Below the pieces are notes generated by a model. The model was not told the DNA's origin. It saw only the letters and a list, made by a program, of their open reading frames with translations, and searched no databases. Below, piece by piece: positions 47,795 to 60,510 of a stretch of DNA of 64,000 nucleotides (position 1 is its first letter; each line of letters opens with the position of its first letter). The translations under genes were made by a program, and so were the position numbers. The stretch comes from Dastarcus helophoroides (lineage: Eukaryota > Arthropoda > Insecta > Coleoptera > Bothrideridae). The stretch spans positions 12,201,629 to 12,265,628 of the forward strand of contig CM053327.1 in assembly GCA_028583605.1 (NCBI GenBank), given 5' to 3'.

Positions 47795-49150
47795 AAAGTC
47801 CCGGCCAACGAGTTGCTCAAATACAGACCACAAAAATTCGCACAGGAATTAACAACTTTAAATCAAAAGATTTTCGATCATCATAGGATTCCAAATGAGT
47901 GGAGAACCAGCCCATCTATCCTAGTGTTTACGAAGGGAGACAAAAAAATACCTTCAAATTACAGAGGAATAAACCTCTTAAGCACAACACTTAAACTAAC
48001 AACAAAAATAATAATAGATAAAATGAATAGCCTCACTTCGCTGGCAGATGAACCACAAGGATTTAGGAGTGGAAAATCATGCACAGACGCAATATTTGTC
48101 ATGAGGCAAATAACAAAGGAGTCGATTGAATACAATAAGCCGGCATTTACGTACTTCATTGACCTAACTAGAGCGTTCGACCAAGTCCGGTTGAAGGATG
48201 TTCTCTACCTCCTTTACAACAGACAAATTCCACATAACATAATCAAAACTATAGAGAATATATATGCAGCAAACAAAATACAAGTAAAGTTGAATGGAGA
48301 GCTTACCAAACCAATAGAAATGACAACGGTATCAGTTAGGGTGATTCACTCAGCCCCCCTCAGTTCAATATCATCATGGACGAAAATATTCAACAAACCC
48401 ACAAACTGAGAGGGTAAAAAATGTGTTATGCCGATGATGTCGTGTTGGTTGCAAAAAATTAGGACAATTTGCAGAAACTTCACACATTTAACCGCACAGC
48501 CAAATCTTTCAACATGATAATATCACCCACCAAGACAAAGTGCGTGACAACATTCAAAACACCCTTGAGATGTAAACTGGAGATCGAAAGGGAAAGTCAT
48601 CCAACAAGAAATGAAATTTATGTACCTTGGGATAGAACTTTCCGGTTTTGATGATGTTGAGACAGAGTTAAGGGAACAAACAACAAAAGCAACAAGAATA
48701 GCAGGGTGTCTAAATAGTACTGTATGGTGTAATAAAAACGTAAGTATTGAGGCCAAGTCTAGGATATACAAAATCATAATAAGACCTATTATGACATACA
48801 CAGCAGAAACATCAAAAACCAGAAGATTAGTAGAAACAACGGAAATGAAAGTACTTCGCCGAATTACAGGTAAAACACTACTGGATAGAGAAATAAGTGA
48901 AAACATAAAAAACACCTGAAAGGTAGAAGATACTATTGAATGGGTAGCGAAGAGAAAAACAAAATGGAACGAACACATTAATAGAATGGATGTTAGAAGG
49001 ATGGTGAAAATTGTTCGCGATAGATCTCCACTGGGGCGAAAGAGCGTAGGCTGTCCCGGAAAAATATGGAGCGACAACTTAATATAGAAACCACCGGCAA
49101 GTTGACGAAGATTAACAGGCATTTTTGCCTAAATACAAGAAGATGTTAAT
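47795..49150 (+). pseudogene. 5'-truncated LINE reverse transcriptase relic
   Basis: Shifting frames on + carry the reverse transcriptase order: IPNEWRTSPSILVFTKGDKK, SNYRGINLLSTTLKLTTKII, EPQGFRSGKSCTDAIFVMRQ, FIDLTRAFDQVRLKDV (motif A), then in other frames CYADDVVLVA (motif C), MKFMYLGIELSG, STVWCNKNVSIEAKSRIYK, IIRPIMTYTAE and MKVLRRITGKTL. There are frameshifts near 48330 and 48600, and stops. No endonuclease domain precedes it, as expected for 5' truncation on insertion. It resembles the insect endonuclease-reverse-transcriptase LINE family; the clade is not decided. Confidence 0.93.
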
Positions 49151-49199
49151 AAATTAGGAAATTTAATGGAATATTAATTTATTATTTATTTGGAATCGG

Positions 49200-49620
49200 A
49201 AACCTTGCAGCTGATACTTGCAATTTTAAGAAAGATTTCCAGGCGAATGTCAACATTTATGGAAAACATTTCCAAATTTCTAGAAACATTCAAAATTTTG
49301 AGAAAAAGGTCGAGATTTTGAAAAAATTTAAATCTATATTTAGAAATCAAAATTTAAAAAAAGATCTTCAGAATTCTAAAAAAGTTAAAATTTCGTAAAT
49401 GGTCGAAATTTATAAAAATTGTTCGGAATAAATATAGAAATTTTGAATTTAATCGAAATTTCAGGAAAAAATTCAAAATTTCTAATATTAACAGATATTT
49501 GAAAAAAAATCAAACTCTTAAGAAAAAATAGGAATTAGTAAAGAGAGCTCTTACATTGATGCTCACTTATATCGAAATTTTGAAAAAATGTTTAAATTTA
49601 AATGAAATCATTTCATTAAA
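49200..49620. repeat. AT-rich degenerate microrepeat block (A-rich on + strand)
   Basis: AAATTTCGTAAATGGTCGAA-type units, A-rich on +, immediately 3' of the LINE relic. Confidence 0.55.
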
Positions 49621-49754
49621 GAAAGCAGAGGTCGTTATCGTGGTCGCGTGACATCAGCCCGTTAATATCTAATTCGTATGTAACTTTTGCGACACGTTTA
49701 AATAATATTTGTTGTAAACATATCAGAAAGTGACAATAATTTAATTTTGTCTCA

Positions 49755-49935
49755 GAACCTAATTGAAAAGTCGAAGCCCGTTGTTATCTAGACCGTATCT
49801 GCATTTTAGGATATCTCAAAATAGCCCTACGACGTCTATACTCGTGTCCATCAGAGACAGTGGCGATAGAACTATTGGCTATTGCAAGTCAGAGGGGCAG
49901 TCGACCGGCTGCTGTGAAGTTCTCCATGGTCTGAA
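49755..49935. repeat. Dispersed repeat, copy B (copy A at 14.4 kb)
   Basis: Same order of words as 14425-14610 (AAAAGTCG, CCGTTGT, CGACGTCTATACT, TCCATC, AGACAG, TATTGCAAGTCAG). Bases 49936-50668 contain the downstream flank of Ctr1, with several candidate minus-strand poly(A) words. Confidence 0.5.
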
Positions 49936-50668
49936 GTGTATAAAGATAGACTTCATGTACGAGATATAATTTCTGTGTTTTTAGTGACTTTGCAACTATG
50001 AATTAGCTATCATTTCGCTCATTGCAAGGAAGGGCGAATGGATTTTACTTTAATGCACGTTAGATAAATAAATCAATATAGTGAGCACCGGGGGTCTCCA
50101 GACTTCCCAGCGTCCTTTCACCTCAAATCGGTCAACAATGTCTAATTCAAGGAACCTTAAAATTTAATAAGTGATAAATAAAACGTATAAACAACAAATA
50201 TTTTATTATTAAATATATATTTTTACATAATCACAGATTTAACAAAATATATTATTTATTGTTAATTTAGCAATCATTACATTCTAGTAATCTCATAGTG
50301 TAACTGTGTTTACAATACAATATGTACTGTTTATTACACAAAATGGCTGAATTTGGTACTAAACAGGTTAAAAACTTAATAACAGGATAACTAGACGTAA
50401 TAAAACTGGCAAGACTAGGTTAAACCGGAATTACTCAAAATGTACATGCGTTTTCCTTCAAATCAATCTAAAATTATGACATCTACAAAAAATGTCTGAT
50501 AAAATATATTAAATAAGTGATTCTTGTTTAAAAAAACACCATAAAATAACCTAACTAGAATATAATTATACGTAATTTGTAATACTTGGTTAACAAAACT
50601 AGGTAGGTCTTAGACAATTATATTTAATTTTATCCCTATTATTGTCTATTGCGGTTCGATTTGATATG

Positions 50669-53600
50669 CTAGTGGCAATGCTCCGTTACATCGACTATAA
50701 CGGATTTTTTCCACCCAAATAGGAAATATCCAACTCCGGCTCCTAGTACCACGGCTATACACAACCACACGTTGTACGTCATGAAAATGAGCATAAGAAA
50801 GTAAGAGAGGACCATCTGGATCATATGAAGGAACGTTTGAAAGAAATGCATTGAGCTCAGCATCGTCGGCCTAAACAAAAATGATCATTATAAAAATAAC
50901 GCTCTAAAAGAACTTAAAAAGCGTACCAGATTATTAGAACCAAGCTGTCCATACAATTATGTTTAATGATTTACTTTTTAGCGAAATATTTTTAAATGAA
51001 TTTACGTTTAAATGCTAGTGCACCGGTTAGATTAAAGGTGATAACACACTAAAACTTACGGCTGTTTATGGATGACTTCCCCCACCATACTGTGCCAGTT
51101 AGAGAAAAAAATCAAATTAAACAAAACTCACGCATTAATGATTTATGGACGAGTGAACACACAATTAAAGTATGCCATCGTATATGGTACTTACTGTACT
51201 ATTTGGTTTTCTTCAGAAACTACCCCCTTCTCCGGAATGGTGACTGCTCTGTACTGCAGTGCATTGTACGTTTTCCAAAACAGGTATTCTCTGCAAAAAA
51301 AGTACAAACATCGAATTAACAAACTTAATAATATGATAAATTTTAAACATTAATGTTTAAATAGTCGAATTAATGAGCAGAGGAGCAACAAAAAAGTAAT
51401 TACTAGCCAGAGAACACAAAATTCGAAGATTGGAATTTGCCAGAAAATGCTACTGATTGGAAGAGGATTTTATTCATTGACAAAACCAGATAGAGCTTAA
51501 AATGTCATAATGCCATTTGCTTCTTTTTTGGTCCCAATTTTTTCATTATTGCAGGACAATGTGCGTTCCCAATTGGTTGGACAGGTTTTAGTGACTACTT
51601 GGATGTTAATAAAATGGCCACCTTACATTACCCACCTCAGTCCCATTGAATATTTAAGGGAGCATTTTAAAAAATGTTCCAGGTGGTAACTTCTCACTTG
51701 CTCGTCACAATCAACTGATGAATGCACTAATTGAAGAATGGGAAAATATTCTCCAGATACTATTGAAAATTTACTCACTAACGCGCCAAGGCATATGGAT
51801 GTAGTACTTGGAAGTTTTAATTAAAAAAAATAATGTTGTTTCTCCCATTTCTTTCTCGAATGATTCTATAAACCCAATTTATAACCTTTCATTACAATTT
51901 GGTTTAATTTTTTTCTCATTAGTCTAATTATTTTAGTTTAATAAGTGATGCAATAATTTTGTCCAGAAGTTTATATTGATACGAAGGTAAATCAAATATG
52001 AACCGGAATCTGTCATGTCGCCATGACAGCGACTTCCTGCGCTCAAGCGAATTCCGTTCTCGCCGTTCGTCAGTTGTAAATACAATGAGTGAGGAAGAAG
52101 TTCATCCGCACGTTGCGCAGCGCATTATTATTAAATTTCTTGTTGTTGAGGGTGTAATGCCCGCCGAAATTCTTCGCAGACTAGAAGCACATTTTAGGGA
52201 TATTTTTTTGAAAACAACTCAAGTATATGAATGGCACAAACATTTTTTGGAAGGACGAGCTCAACTTGAAAATGAACTCCATGCCTGTCGTCCTCGGACC
52301 AGTGTGACTGAGAACAAGATTAACCCTGTTGTGCACGTCGATTTTTTGTATGAATGTCGTACGGTTAATGCTGTCTCCTACTAGTGCTAGCTACTGGATG
52401 AAGCAAAACGTACATATCGGCGGAAGAGGCGCGAATTTTCGGTCAGAAATGTGATTTTGCTTCACGACAATGCCCATCCCCACTCAGCCAATCTGACACA
52501 TCAAAAATTAGAGGAAATGCATTGGGCAACATTAGAACACCCTCCTTATAGTCCAGACTTATCACCATGCGATTATATGTTTGGGCCACTGAAAGAAGCT
52601 CTAGGAGGCAGTGGCGGATCCAGAGGGAGGGCACCAGGGGCAAGTGCCCCCTCCCCCCCACCGAGATGCTCAAGAAGTTCAAAATAAATAATTAAAAAAT
52701 ACGAAATAAAATAAAAAATAAAATTGTGGAAATAATCTTATGCAAAATTGATCGCCTCGCAGAAATTCTTCTAATGAATAACCGACTTGATTTTATGGGC
52801 TTTATGCTTTGTCACCAACAATTTTCTTATTTAGGAATTTAATCTGATGCTGTGACGCTATGCTTGGTAATTATCGCTTACAAGAGTTCTCAGAATTTAC
52901 CAAACAGCCAAATCCAAAATAAGTGAGCAACATTTTATCTCAAATTGTACATTGATTTTTTCAGTCTTTACTCTTTTTCTGCTACAAATTAATGTGCCGT
53001 TTACACGGGATAGTAACTTGCGATAGCACTTGCGAGAGCGAATATATTTATTGACCATACACGACTAGTTCTACCTCCAAATGTGCGACTTGCACAACCC
53101 ACTTGCAGATAACTTCCAACAAATTGGACCTTGCCTATAGCGCTCTCTACGGTTGTTTACACGTGCATGTAATGATTGCGGCAAGCACTTGCGCAAGTTT
53201 TACCACTTGCTCTGAGAGCACTCTCAGAGACTGTTTACACTACGCAAGTTCGCTGGAAGTACTCTGACATCGACTTGCGATAGTTTTACTTGGTCGTGTA
53301 AATGGCACATAAGAGTTTCTTTTTCGAAATTTTGACAATTTTTTAAATTTACTTTATTATTATTTATTTTATAATTTCCTAATAATTCAAGCGCACAGTT
53401 TCAGGTTTTACTTTTTTGCTAAGATTTCAATTATAAACATATGCAATTTAAAGAAAAACGATATTGAATTTTATGGTTTTTGTTCTATTATGTTAACCTT
53501 TTAGTTGCGCAGTTTTGTAGTTTTATTTGTGTTATATGGTATATGCTTGACAATTTTCACTTTGAAATAAAAATTGTATTTTGTTTTCCTCTTTTGAATT

Positions 53601-54545
53601 GAAAATCTCACATGACCTTGAAATTTCTTGAAATTTTTGTCTGCCGCGCTATTCAGCATTTAAAAGGGTTGGGTAGGAATGGTAGTCCCCCCCCCCCGAA
53701 AAACCTTTCTGGATTCGCGCCTGCTAGGAGGTGAGTGATTCCATGATGATGTTGCTGTTGAGACATTTGAGCGCAATTGGCTGCAAACACGCTTCCCTTC
53801 TTTTTATAATGATGGCATTAAAAAACTTCCAATTCGTTTGGAAAAAAGCATAACAAAATCAGATTATGTAGAAAAATAACTTTCATATATGTATCTTGTT
53901 CCAATAAATTTTTAAAAACAAGTTCCGGTTCAGATTTAATTTACCCTCGTATTAAGAGCGCAGTATATTGTAGATTTAAAATAGTAAGACCAGGAGTTCC
54001 TATGTCATGTTTACAATATTTTTGACGACTAAAAAAAAGTCGTCGTGTCCAAAAATATACCTTTGTGTCAATCCACGGTAATTTTGACGCCTAAAAAAAA
54101 ACCACCTACTTTCGTGGAGGCCAACCTTAAATCTGCCCCTGATGAGTATCAAACCTTAAAACATCGACCAAAATTGAACAAAAACTCTAAAACGTTAAAT
54201 ATCAAAAATACTGAACCCACCTATAGTATTTCAGTCCTTCGTACAAAGCGGCCATAAAAAATATACCTATCATAGAACCTATTAGTCCCCCTACCGTGGA
54301 AAAATGCCACGAGTTAAATAGGACGGTCTCTGTGGTAGAAAAATGAAACTGAAACAAAACAAGTTACTTTTTGCATATGTAAATTTTGAAGGAATTACCG
54401 CCATCGACATGCTCATTCCATCCATGTGCCCCATGTGATCGTGGGCTCCAGCTCCCCCGGAATGATCCCCCGGTGTGGGCATATCATGCATAGTATGGTC
54501 ATGGTGATTGCCCCCCGGCATCGTGTGCCCATTGTGGTGATCCAT
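50669..54545 (-). CDS. Ctr1: Ctr1 high-affinity copper transporter
   Basis: Exons (5' to 3'): 54545-54399, 54348-54221, 51290-51195, 51089-51060, 50870-50669. All are GT-AG and sum to 603 nt, 200 aa. The ATG immediately follows an acceptor, so a non-coding first exon lies upstream (candidate donor AAAG|GTGAGT at about 60056). The extracellular N-terminus is His/Met-rich ([24 protein letters not shown]), the copper-capturing region. Helix 1 is near [20 protein letters not shown] (residues about 60-85). Helix 2 contains the selectivity motif MLIFM (MxxxM, 160-164). Helix 3 contains GAGVG (GxxxG packing motif, 177-181). The C-terminus is TEHCH, the Cys/His motif that passes Cu(I) on to chaperones. 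Family role: trimeric plasma-membrane or vesicular Cu(I) importer. One exon is only 30 nt. The 2.9-kb intron holds nested transposons. Confidence 0.96.
51390..51960 (+). pseudogene. Tc1-like transposase relic in the Ctr1 intron
   Basis: Pieces on + read [11 protein letters not shown] (first Asp region), [13 protein letters not shown] (second Asp region, near the Tc1 pattern QDNAxxHxA), [10 protein letters not shown] (SPDLNPIE-like, with Asp-to-His change) and [23 protein letters not shown]. Multiple frameshifts make it inactive. It is oriented opposite to Ctr1. Confidence 0.8.
52609..53723. mobile_element. 1115-bp hAT-like non-autonomous element, perfect 8-bp target duplication
   Basis: CTAGGAGG occurs exactly at 52601-52608 and 53724-53731. 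The ends are CAGTGGCGGATCCAGA and, from the other strand, CAGGCGCGAATCCAGA, followed by C/G runs. These termini and the 8-bp duplication fit hAT. It lies inside mariner coding sequence. It has no transposase and carries a smaller element inside. Confidence 0.9.
52993..53309. mobile_element. 317-bp Harbinger-like MITE inside the hAT-like element
   Basis: Left end TGTGCCGTTTACACG, complement of right end TGTGCCATTTACACG, with TAA directly outside each end (52990-52992, 53310-53312). Internal ACTTGCG words are repeated several times. The end style recalls the 14.6-kb and 21.7-kb elements (TTTACAC or TTTCACAC within the first 15 bases). Confidence 0.8.
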
Positions 54546-54599
54546 CTGAAGAATTTTTTTAACAAACAAAATGACTCAACACATGATTTATCTCTTGTG

Positions 54600-55440
54600 T
54601 ATTGATTTTACTAAATGATAAGTACAGCATTGTTCAATGAGCCGTGAATAAGTAGAAATATTAGGATAGATATCGCGCTTTAATTCATGGAATTGGTAAA
54701 ATCAGAGACAATGCATGTTCAATTAGCGTTATACTGACCCTAATATAATTTGATGAGTGCGGGCACTTAGAAGTTCAATGTAATCGTACGTTGAATGTAC
54801 ATGGCGCTTCACAGCTATCGCTTCTTGTTTATTTCGTTGAAACTTGTCGACTGTTATCGCATATCAAGATAATACAAACAGTAGTGATCGAAAAACGTCT
54901 GTCTAATAATTTTGAAATCGATTTGATTTACACGTCAATGCATAGTGTTTAAAAAATAAACGCTTTAAAACAATAGATGATTAATATTAATTAAACACAG
55001 ATCGATTTTTTTCCCAATCTTATCTTCAGCTGCCACGTTTCCTAAATAACTGAGCGACTTTATTACTCGTCAAAAATGTGAAAGACCTATATTTAAGTGA
55101 AAATGCGATAGGAATTCGAACTACTTCAAGCTGTTGACGCACAAGATAAAAATCTTCAGTCAACGAACCGACGAACAATACCAAACTCCTCGTGTCACCT
55201 CGTGTGTCCAAGATGTGCATACCAATTTCTATTTTTTTTGTTTAATTTAAACCAAAAGCGCATTCAAGAGGGGCTCTGGAAGCTTAAGCCCTACTCTTGC
55301 TGATTATATTTCAAAGTAAACATTAGGTACCAACAAAGTAAAGAAACTTGAATAGATTATTCCACAATATTTATGACCATTTGACAAATATTTCGGCAGT
55401 AAAGTCGAAATCAGTGGGGCATTCAAAGAGGGGAGCTTAA
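54600..55440. other. Upstream flank or 5' UTR intron of Ctr1, no feature seen
   Basis: AT-rich, non-repetitive sequence with no convincing exon on either strand. Confidence 0.3.
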
Positions 55441-55449
55441 TTGCCCTCC

Positions 55450-58400
55450 TCGAGCCTATCTGATAGCACATATTTCAAATTTTAGATTTTAGAACTTTCT
55501 TGAAAATTATGACTTGATTCAAAACTTCGAATTTCGACACCTTTGAAAATTTTTAATTTCTTTTCAAATTCCGTCTTTCCTCGAATTTTTTTTTAAATGC
55601 TACCTTCCTCTGAAAATTTCGACTTATTTCGAAATTCCGAAGAAATGGATTTTTATTTAAAATTTAGAAATTTTAAAAATGGCGATTTATAGTTTGAAAA
55701 TTTTAGACCTATTTCTTAAAATATCTAAAATTGTATAAACCTTCGACCATTCCTCAACTTTAAACATTTTAAAACCCTAATTTCTATTATTTTCTTAAAA
55801 TTTTGATCGAACTAAAGAATTACTTTTTTTTTTCGAAATTTTTGCTTTATTGAAAATTCTTACTTTTTTAAATTATGGCTGTTTTGTATACATATTAATT
55901 TTATTGAAAAATTGTACTTTTTTTTGAAAATTTTAATTCCTTTTAAATTTAATTTTAAATATTTTAACTTTATTTTGTGAGATTTGAAAAAACCGAAATG
56001 TTCCACTTATTTTTAAATTTTGACTCTAAATTTCGACTATTTTGTGAATCTGACTTTAAAATTCGGCGTTTTTAAAAATTTCAACTTTTTGAAAACACTA
56101 ACTTCTCGATTTTTTTTTTCATTTTTAAATGTTGACTTATTTCAAAATTTGGAGATTTTGGAAATTGGATTTTTTTATTAAACGTTGTTTTTTCATTTTT
56201 ACTGAAAATTTTAATTTACTTTGAAAATTTCAACTTTCACAATCCGCCTTTTTTCGAAATCTTAATTTATTTGCTTAATTTCGATTTATTTTCAAAACTT
56301 GGATATTTTGAAAATGCTGACCCAAAACGTCGACATTTTTTCAAAATATAATTTTTTTTATTTCGGATTCTTTTGTACATTTGATCTTTTTAAAAAACTT
56401 TTTTTGATAATTCTGAACTTTTTTGAAAATTTCGAACTTTGTTCAAAATATTGACTACATCTCGAAGTGTCGACTTTTATGTGAATTGGACTTTTACTTA
56501 AAAAACTTTTTCTTTTGATCTTTTTGAAATGTTCGCTCTTTTTCAGAAATGTTACTTTAAAAATAATAATTAATTTTAACATTTTATCAAGATTTTGACG
56601 GTTTATCAAAATTTGGATCTTCTAAAAATGACAAATATTGACACATTTTAAAAATTTTATCTCACAACTTCGACTATTTACAAAATTTGAACTTTTTTGC
56701 TAAATTTCCATTCTATAAAAGTTTTGACTTTTTTGAAAATACTGACACAAAATGTTGACTTTTTATTAATATTTCGACTTTTTCTCAGAATTATTTTTTT
56801 TTTTGTAAATTCATTCATTTTGAAGTAGTTTTTTTGAAGACTGACTCTTTTGAAAATTTCTTTTGTTCAAAATTTTGACTACTCGAAATTTTGAGTTTTT
56901 TTAAAATGTCGACTTTTTCTCCAATTTTCTTTGAATTTATCTAAATTTAATGTTTCTTTAAAAAATTGCGACTTTTTTTCAGAATTTTCTTCTTTATATT
57001 GAAAATTTTAACCTTTTATCATCAAAAAAACTCTCGCAATTGCCTTTTTTCAGGTTATCAAAATTTGGACCGTTTTTAACAATTCCCTTTTTTTAAATAT
57101 CTTTTCCTCGAAAAATGGAATTTTTGTAAACCCCACTTTTTAAAACATTGCCTTTTCCTGAAAATTTCGATCTTTTTGAAGAGCCCAGATTTCTTACATT
57201 GGAAATTTTCAAAATTTTGTACGAATTCTGTAAAACCAGTTTTAACTTAAAAATTTCGAAAATTTTGACAATATTTTTTTCTAAAAGTTTCGACTTTTTT
57301 TTCAAAATTTTGACTTTTTTTACAAATTCGATTATTTTGAAACACTCTTTTTTAATATTTTAAATTTGCCTGGGCAATATTTCAACTTTTTTCTCGAATT
57401 TTTTAGTTTAAACTTAAAATATAAAGCTTAAAAAATTTTTTCTTTTAAATCCCAATTTTCGCCGATATATTTTGATTTTTATTTCAAAATGTCGATCTTC
57501 CTTAGAAATTCGATTTGAAGTCGAAATTTAAATAAGAAATTAAAAATTTGAAATGAAAACTACAACTTTCAAAAAAATTATAAGTGTAATAATTAATTAA
57601 GTTAATATTTCTGAATTAAGTTTTCGATTTTAAACTTGAAATTTTTGCTTTTTCAGAAGGATAGGAATTTTATGCCAGTTATCCAATTTGAGTTTTTGCT
57701 TTTTTCTAATATTGGATAATAAACTTACAATTTAAGGAAAAAATAATGCAAATTATCTTTTTCGGAAACAACTAATTTTTTTCCTCAAAATTTTCAGTTT
57801 CCACTTTTCATTTTTACTCTTTTTTCTTAAAAGTATTTTTACAAACTTAAATTTCAAATTGTTCTAGAATCTATGACTTTATCTTCAAAATTTTGATCTT
57901 ATTTTTCAAATTTTCATTCATTTTCGAAATTTCCACGTTTTTGTCGAAATGACATTTTAAGAGAAACTCGAAATTTTACTTAAACTTGTTTGTTTTTTTA
58001 ATATTGATAATTTTCTCGCCATGCCAATACTACACAAAACTTTATTGCTAAAATTTCCAGTGTAAACGTAGTTTTTTATGAAATAAGATTTTTTCGAAAT
58101 GTTACATTTTAAGCGGAAATTATAGACTAATTTACTTAGCAATTTTTTTGGGCGTGCCACTAATCGAATTTTGGATAACATTCTTTGGGATTTCGAAAAA
58201 AATTCGAATTCAAAGTTAAATTTTCAAAATTAAAACTTAAACTTTGAAATTTTATTTAAAAAAAATAATAGATTTTTCATATTTTTTTCAAAATTTGAAA
58301 TTGAATATCGAAAAATCCACTTCTAACTCGAAAAAACTATAAATTTCACGGAAGAATTTAAAATTTCAAGAAAAAAACTCGAAATTTCGAGATAAAATTT

Positions 58401-59030
58401 TAAGTTTACTTTCAAAAAAATTTGGATTTAAAAAAATATTTTCTCCACATTTTATGTTACAAAGTCGAAAATTTAACAAAAGTGCAAGTTTCAAAAAAAA
58501 ACTTGGAGATTTCGAAGTAGTTCTCTAAATTTTTAGTTTCACAGTTTTGAAATGAACATCGAAATTTCAATTTAAGACAAACCATTTTTGTTAATGAACT
58601 ATTTCTTTTTTAATTTGACTAACCTGGAAATGTTGACTTTAAACTCCAAATTTTAACGGAAAATTAAAATTGGAATTTCATAATTTCATTTCAAAGAATT
58701 TTTTTTTTCGAACTTGAATTTCGAAAAATCTATTTTTAATCAAAATTCATCCAAAAAATTAGAAATTTCAAGAGAGAATTTAGAAATAAAAAACGCAATT
58801 TATAAATAAAAAAGTTCAACTTTAAAAAAATGTTTTCTACCCACTTCATGTTCTGAAGAAAAAATTTTAGATGAAAGTAGAGAATTCGTTTTTTTTTGTT
58901 CGAGAAAAATTCTTCATTTTCGGACAAAGGGTTAGAAAACAGTCAAAACTGATCAAATAAAGTGGAATTTTGAGGATGTTTCTAACAAGTCGAAATTTCA
59001 AATCAAAGTGGAAAAAGTCCTTCCAGATAT
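55450..59030. repeat. Largest AT-rich microrepeat block (3.6 kb), with a polarity switch
   Basis: Nearly continuous degenerate units of about 18-25 bases (GACTTTTTTGAAAATTTC type). T-runs dominate + from 55450 to about 57400; the block becomes mixed, and A-runs dominate from about 58200 to 58990. No unit-level sequence identity is high enough to call a simple satellite. No genes are seen. The following 59031-60660 is ordinary AT-rich sequence. Confidence 0.7.
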
Positions 59031-60479
59031 TTAAACCTGAGTGCAAAAAAAGGGGGGACAGCGTTTCTCTCCATGATCAAAATTTCGAGTTATAGATGCG
59101 GAAGCGTAACTTATGAGACGAACCTCGTAGATCTTGCCAGGAATCCAAGCATTTAAATTTGTTTATTGGCGTATTGAATTACATGCTTTTTTGTAAAAGG
59201 ATATCTAGCGCTTAAACCGCACATCGGACAAATGATAACAGCGTTTTAGGCCGCAGATAAGAAACAATGATAATGTGCATTTATTCAATAAATATTTTTG
59301 ACAATCGCGTCATGCGGTAACTCGAGGATGAAAAATATTCGAAAACTGAAATAAATAGGCTGTCCAAGCCATGAGCGATAAACTTATCTTAGATATCGAT
59401 AAAAAAAGTTTTTAACACTATCGATTTTGCACACGTTCAATTTATTACCTGCATTTTGAATTGCACTGTAGTACCTTGTGCAAATTATCTACTAATATGC
59501 ACTTGCTATGTGTTTTATCATTTCGAGTGAATTTGTTAAATAAAACAGACTAAAGGTGAAGTGAATTGATAAGAACTTTGGAATTGTTTCAACAATTGTA
59601 TAGTTATTTCAACACAACGGTAATCTCTTCATAGGGCCGTTTATTTTGCTAACAACATTCAAAATAAATCATAAAATGCCAAACGTTGTAGTTGTAGTGT
59701 GTTAGCTCATTAAGCAGACCTCGTAGATGTGCTTTCAAAGTAGCTTTCGTTCTTACGATGTTTAGAAAGTTTTAAATGCTGAATAAAACTCTAGGCTAAA
59801 TAATTGAAGTAATATTCACCTAACTACTCCACATTTCGGTACAATTTTATTCTGAATGAATACAGAAAGAAACAGAGCAAAAATCCTGTATTACAATTTG
59901 CCATTTTCGGCGATTTTCGCATAAAAAAATTCAATACAAAACACATATACATACAACTTGTGTAACATATGGACTTTACCATGATGTAATAGTTGATTTT
60001 AAAATAACTATGAATTTGTAATGAGATTGTCATTAATTCTGTTCAAAACAACTCACCTTTATGCGAGATCCTCTCCAATTAATTAAAAATTACACGTTAA
60101 GAAATTTTCTGTACTTAATCCCTCAAATCAGTTCGATAGAAAGCTAGCCATGATACACTGTTTTAAGATAATAAAATTTGTACCAGAGGTGTTTACCTTT
60201 CACTTTTAAATATTTGAAAGCATTGAAACTAATTATAAATTAGGTTACTTATTGATAGTTCGAGGTAAATAGATCTGACAAGAAACGAGACAAACAAAAC
60301 TTTCAAGTGACAGGCAACCCAATGTCAAAAATTACGTAAATACTGGGAAGTGATAAACGAACTAATTAGGGTAACTACCTCCGGCAAAATTTTACACAAA
60401 GTGTAACAATTATCACGGTCTTTGTAATTTATGGATAAAAAGACAAGACCTACAGTCGGTCGGTTTTCTTCGTTTTTTC

Positions 60480-60510
60480 GATAAGAAACGACTGTTTATA
60501 AATATTTGTT
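60480..60510 (-). promoter_or_regulatory. Ctr1: Possible Ctr1 core promoter (TATA-like)
   Basis: On the minus strand AATATTTATAAACAGTCG lies upstream of a possible non-coding exon ending in the donor AAAG|GTGAGT near 60056. Position and motif only; unproven. Confidence 0.2.

Larger units (their letters stand above)
51998..53880 (+). pseudogene. mariner relic in the Ctr1 intron, split by another transposon
   Basis: 51998-52384 encodes the HTH part ([53 protein letters not shown]). 52443-52608 encodes the C-terminal catalytic part ([40 protein letters not shown]). The middle with the first Asp is deleted. The frame continues at 53724 after a 1115-bp insert. The downstream tail (53760-53880) resembles mariner C-terminal and end sequence. 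It is the same family as the relic at 39.8 kb. Confidence 0.9.
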
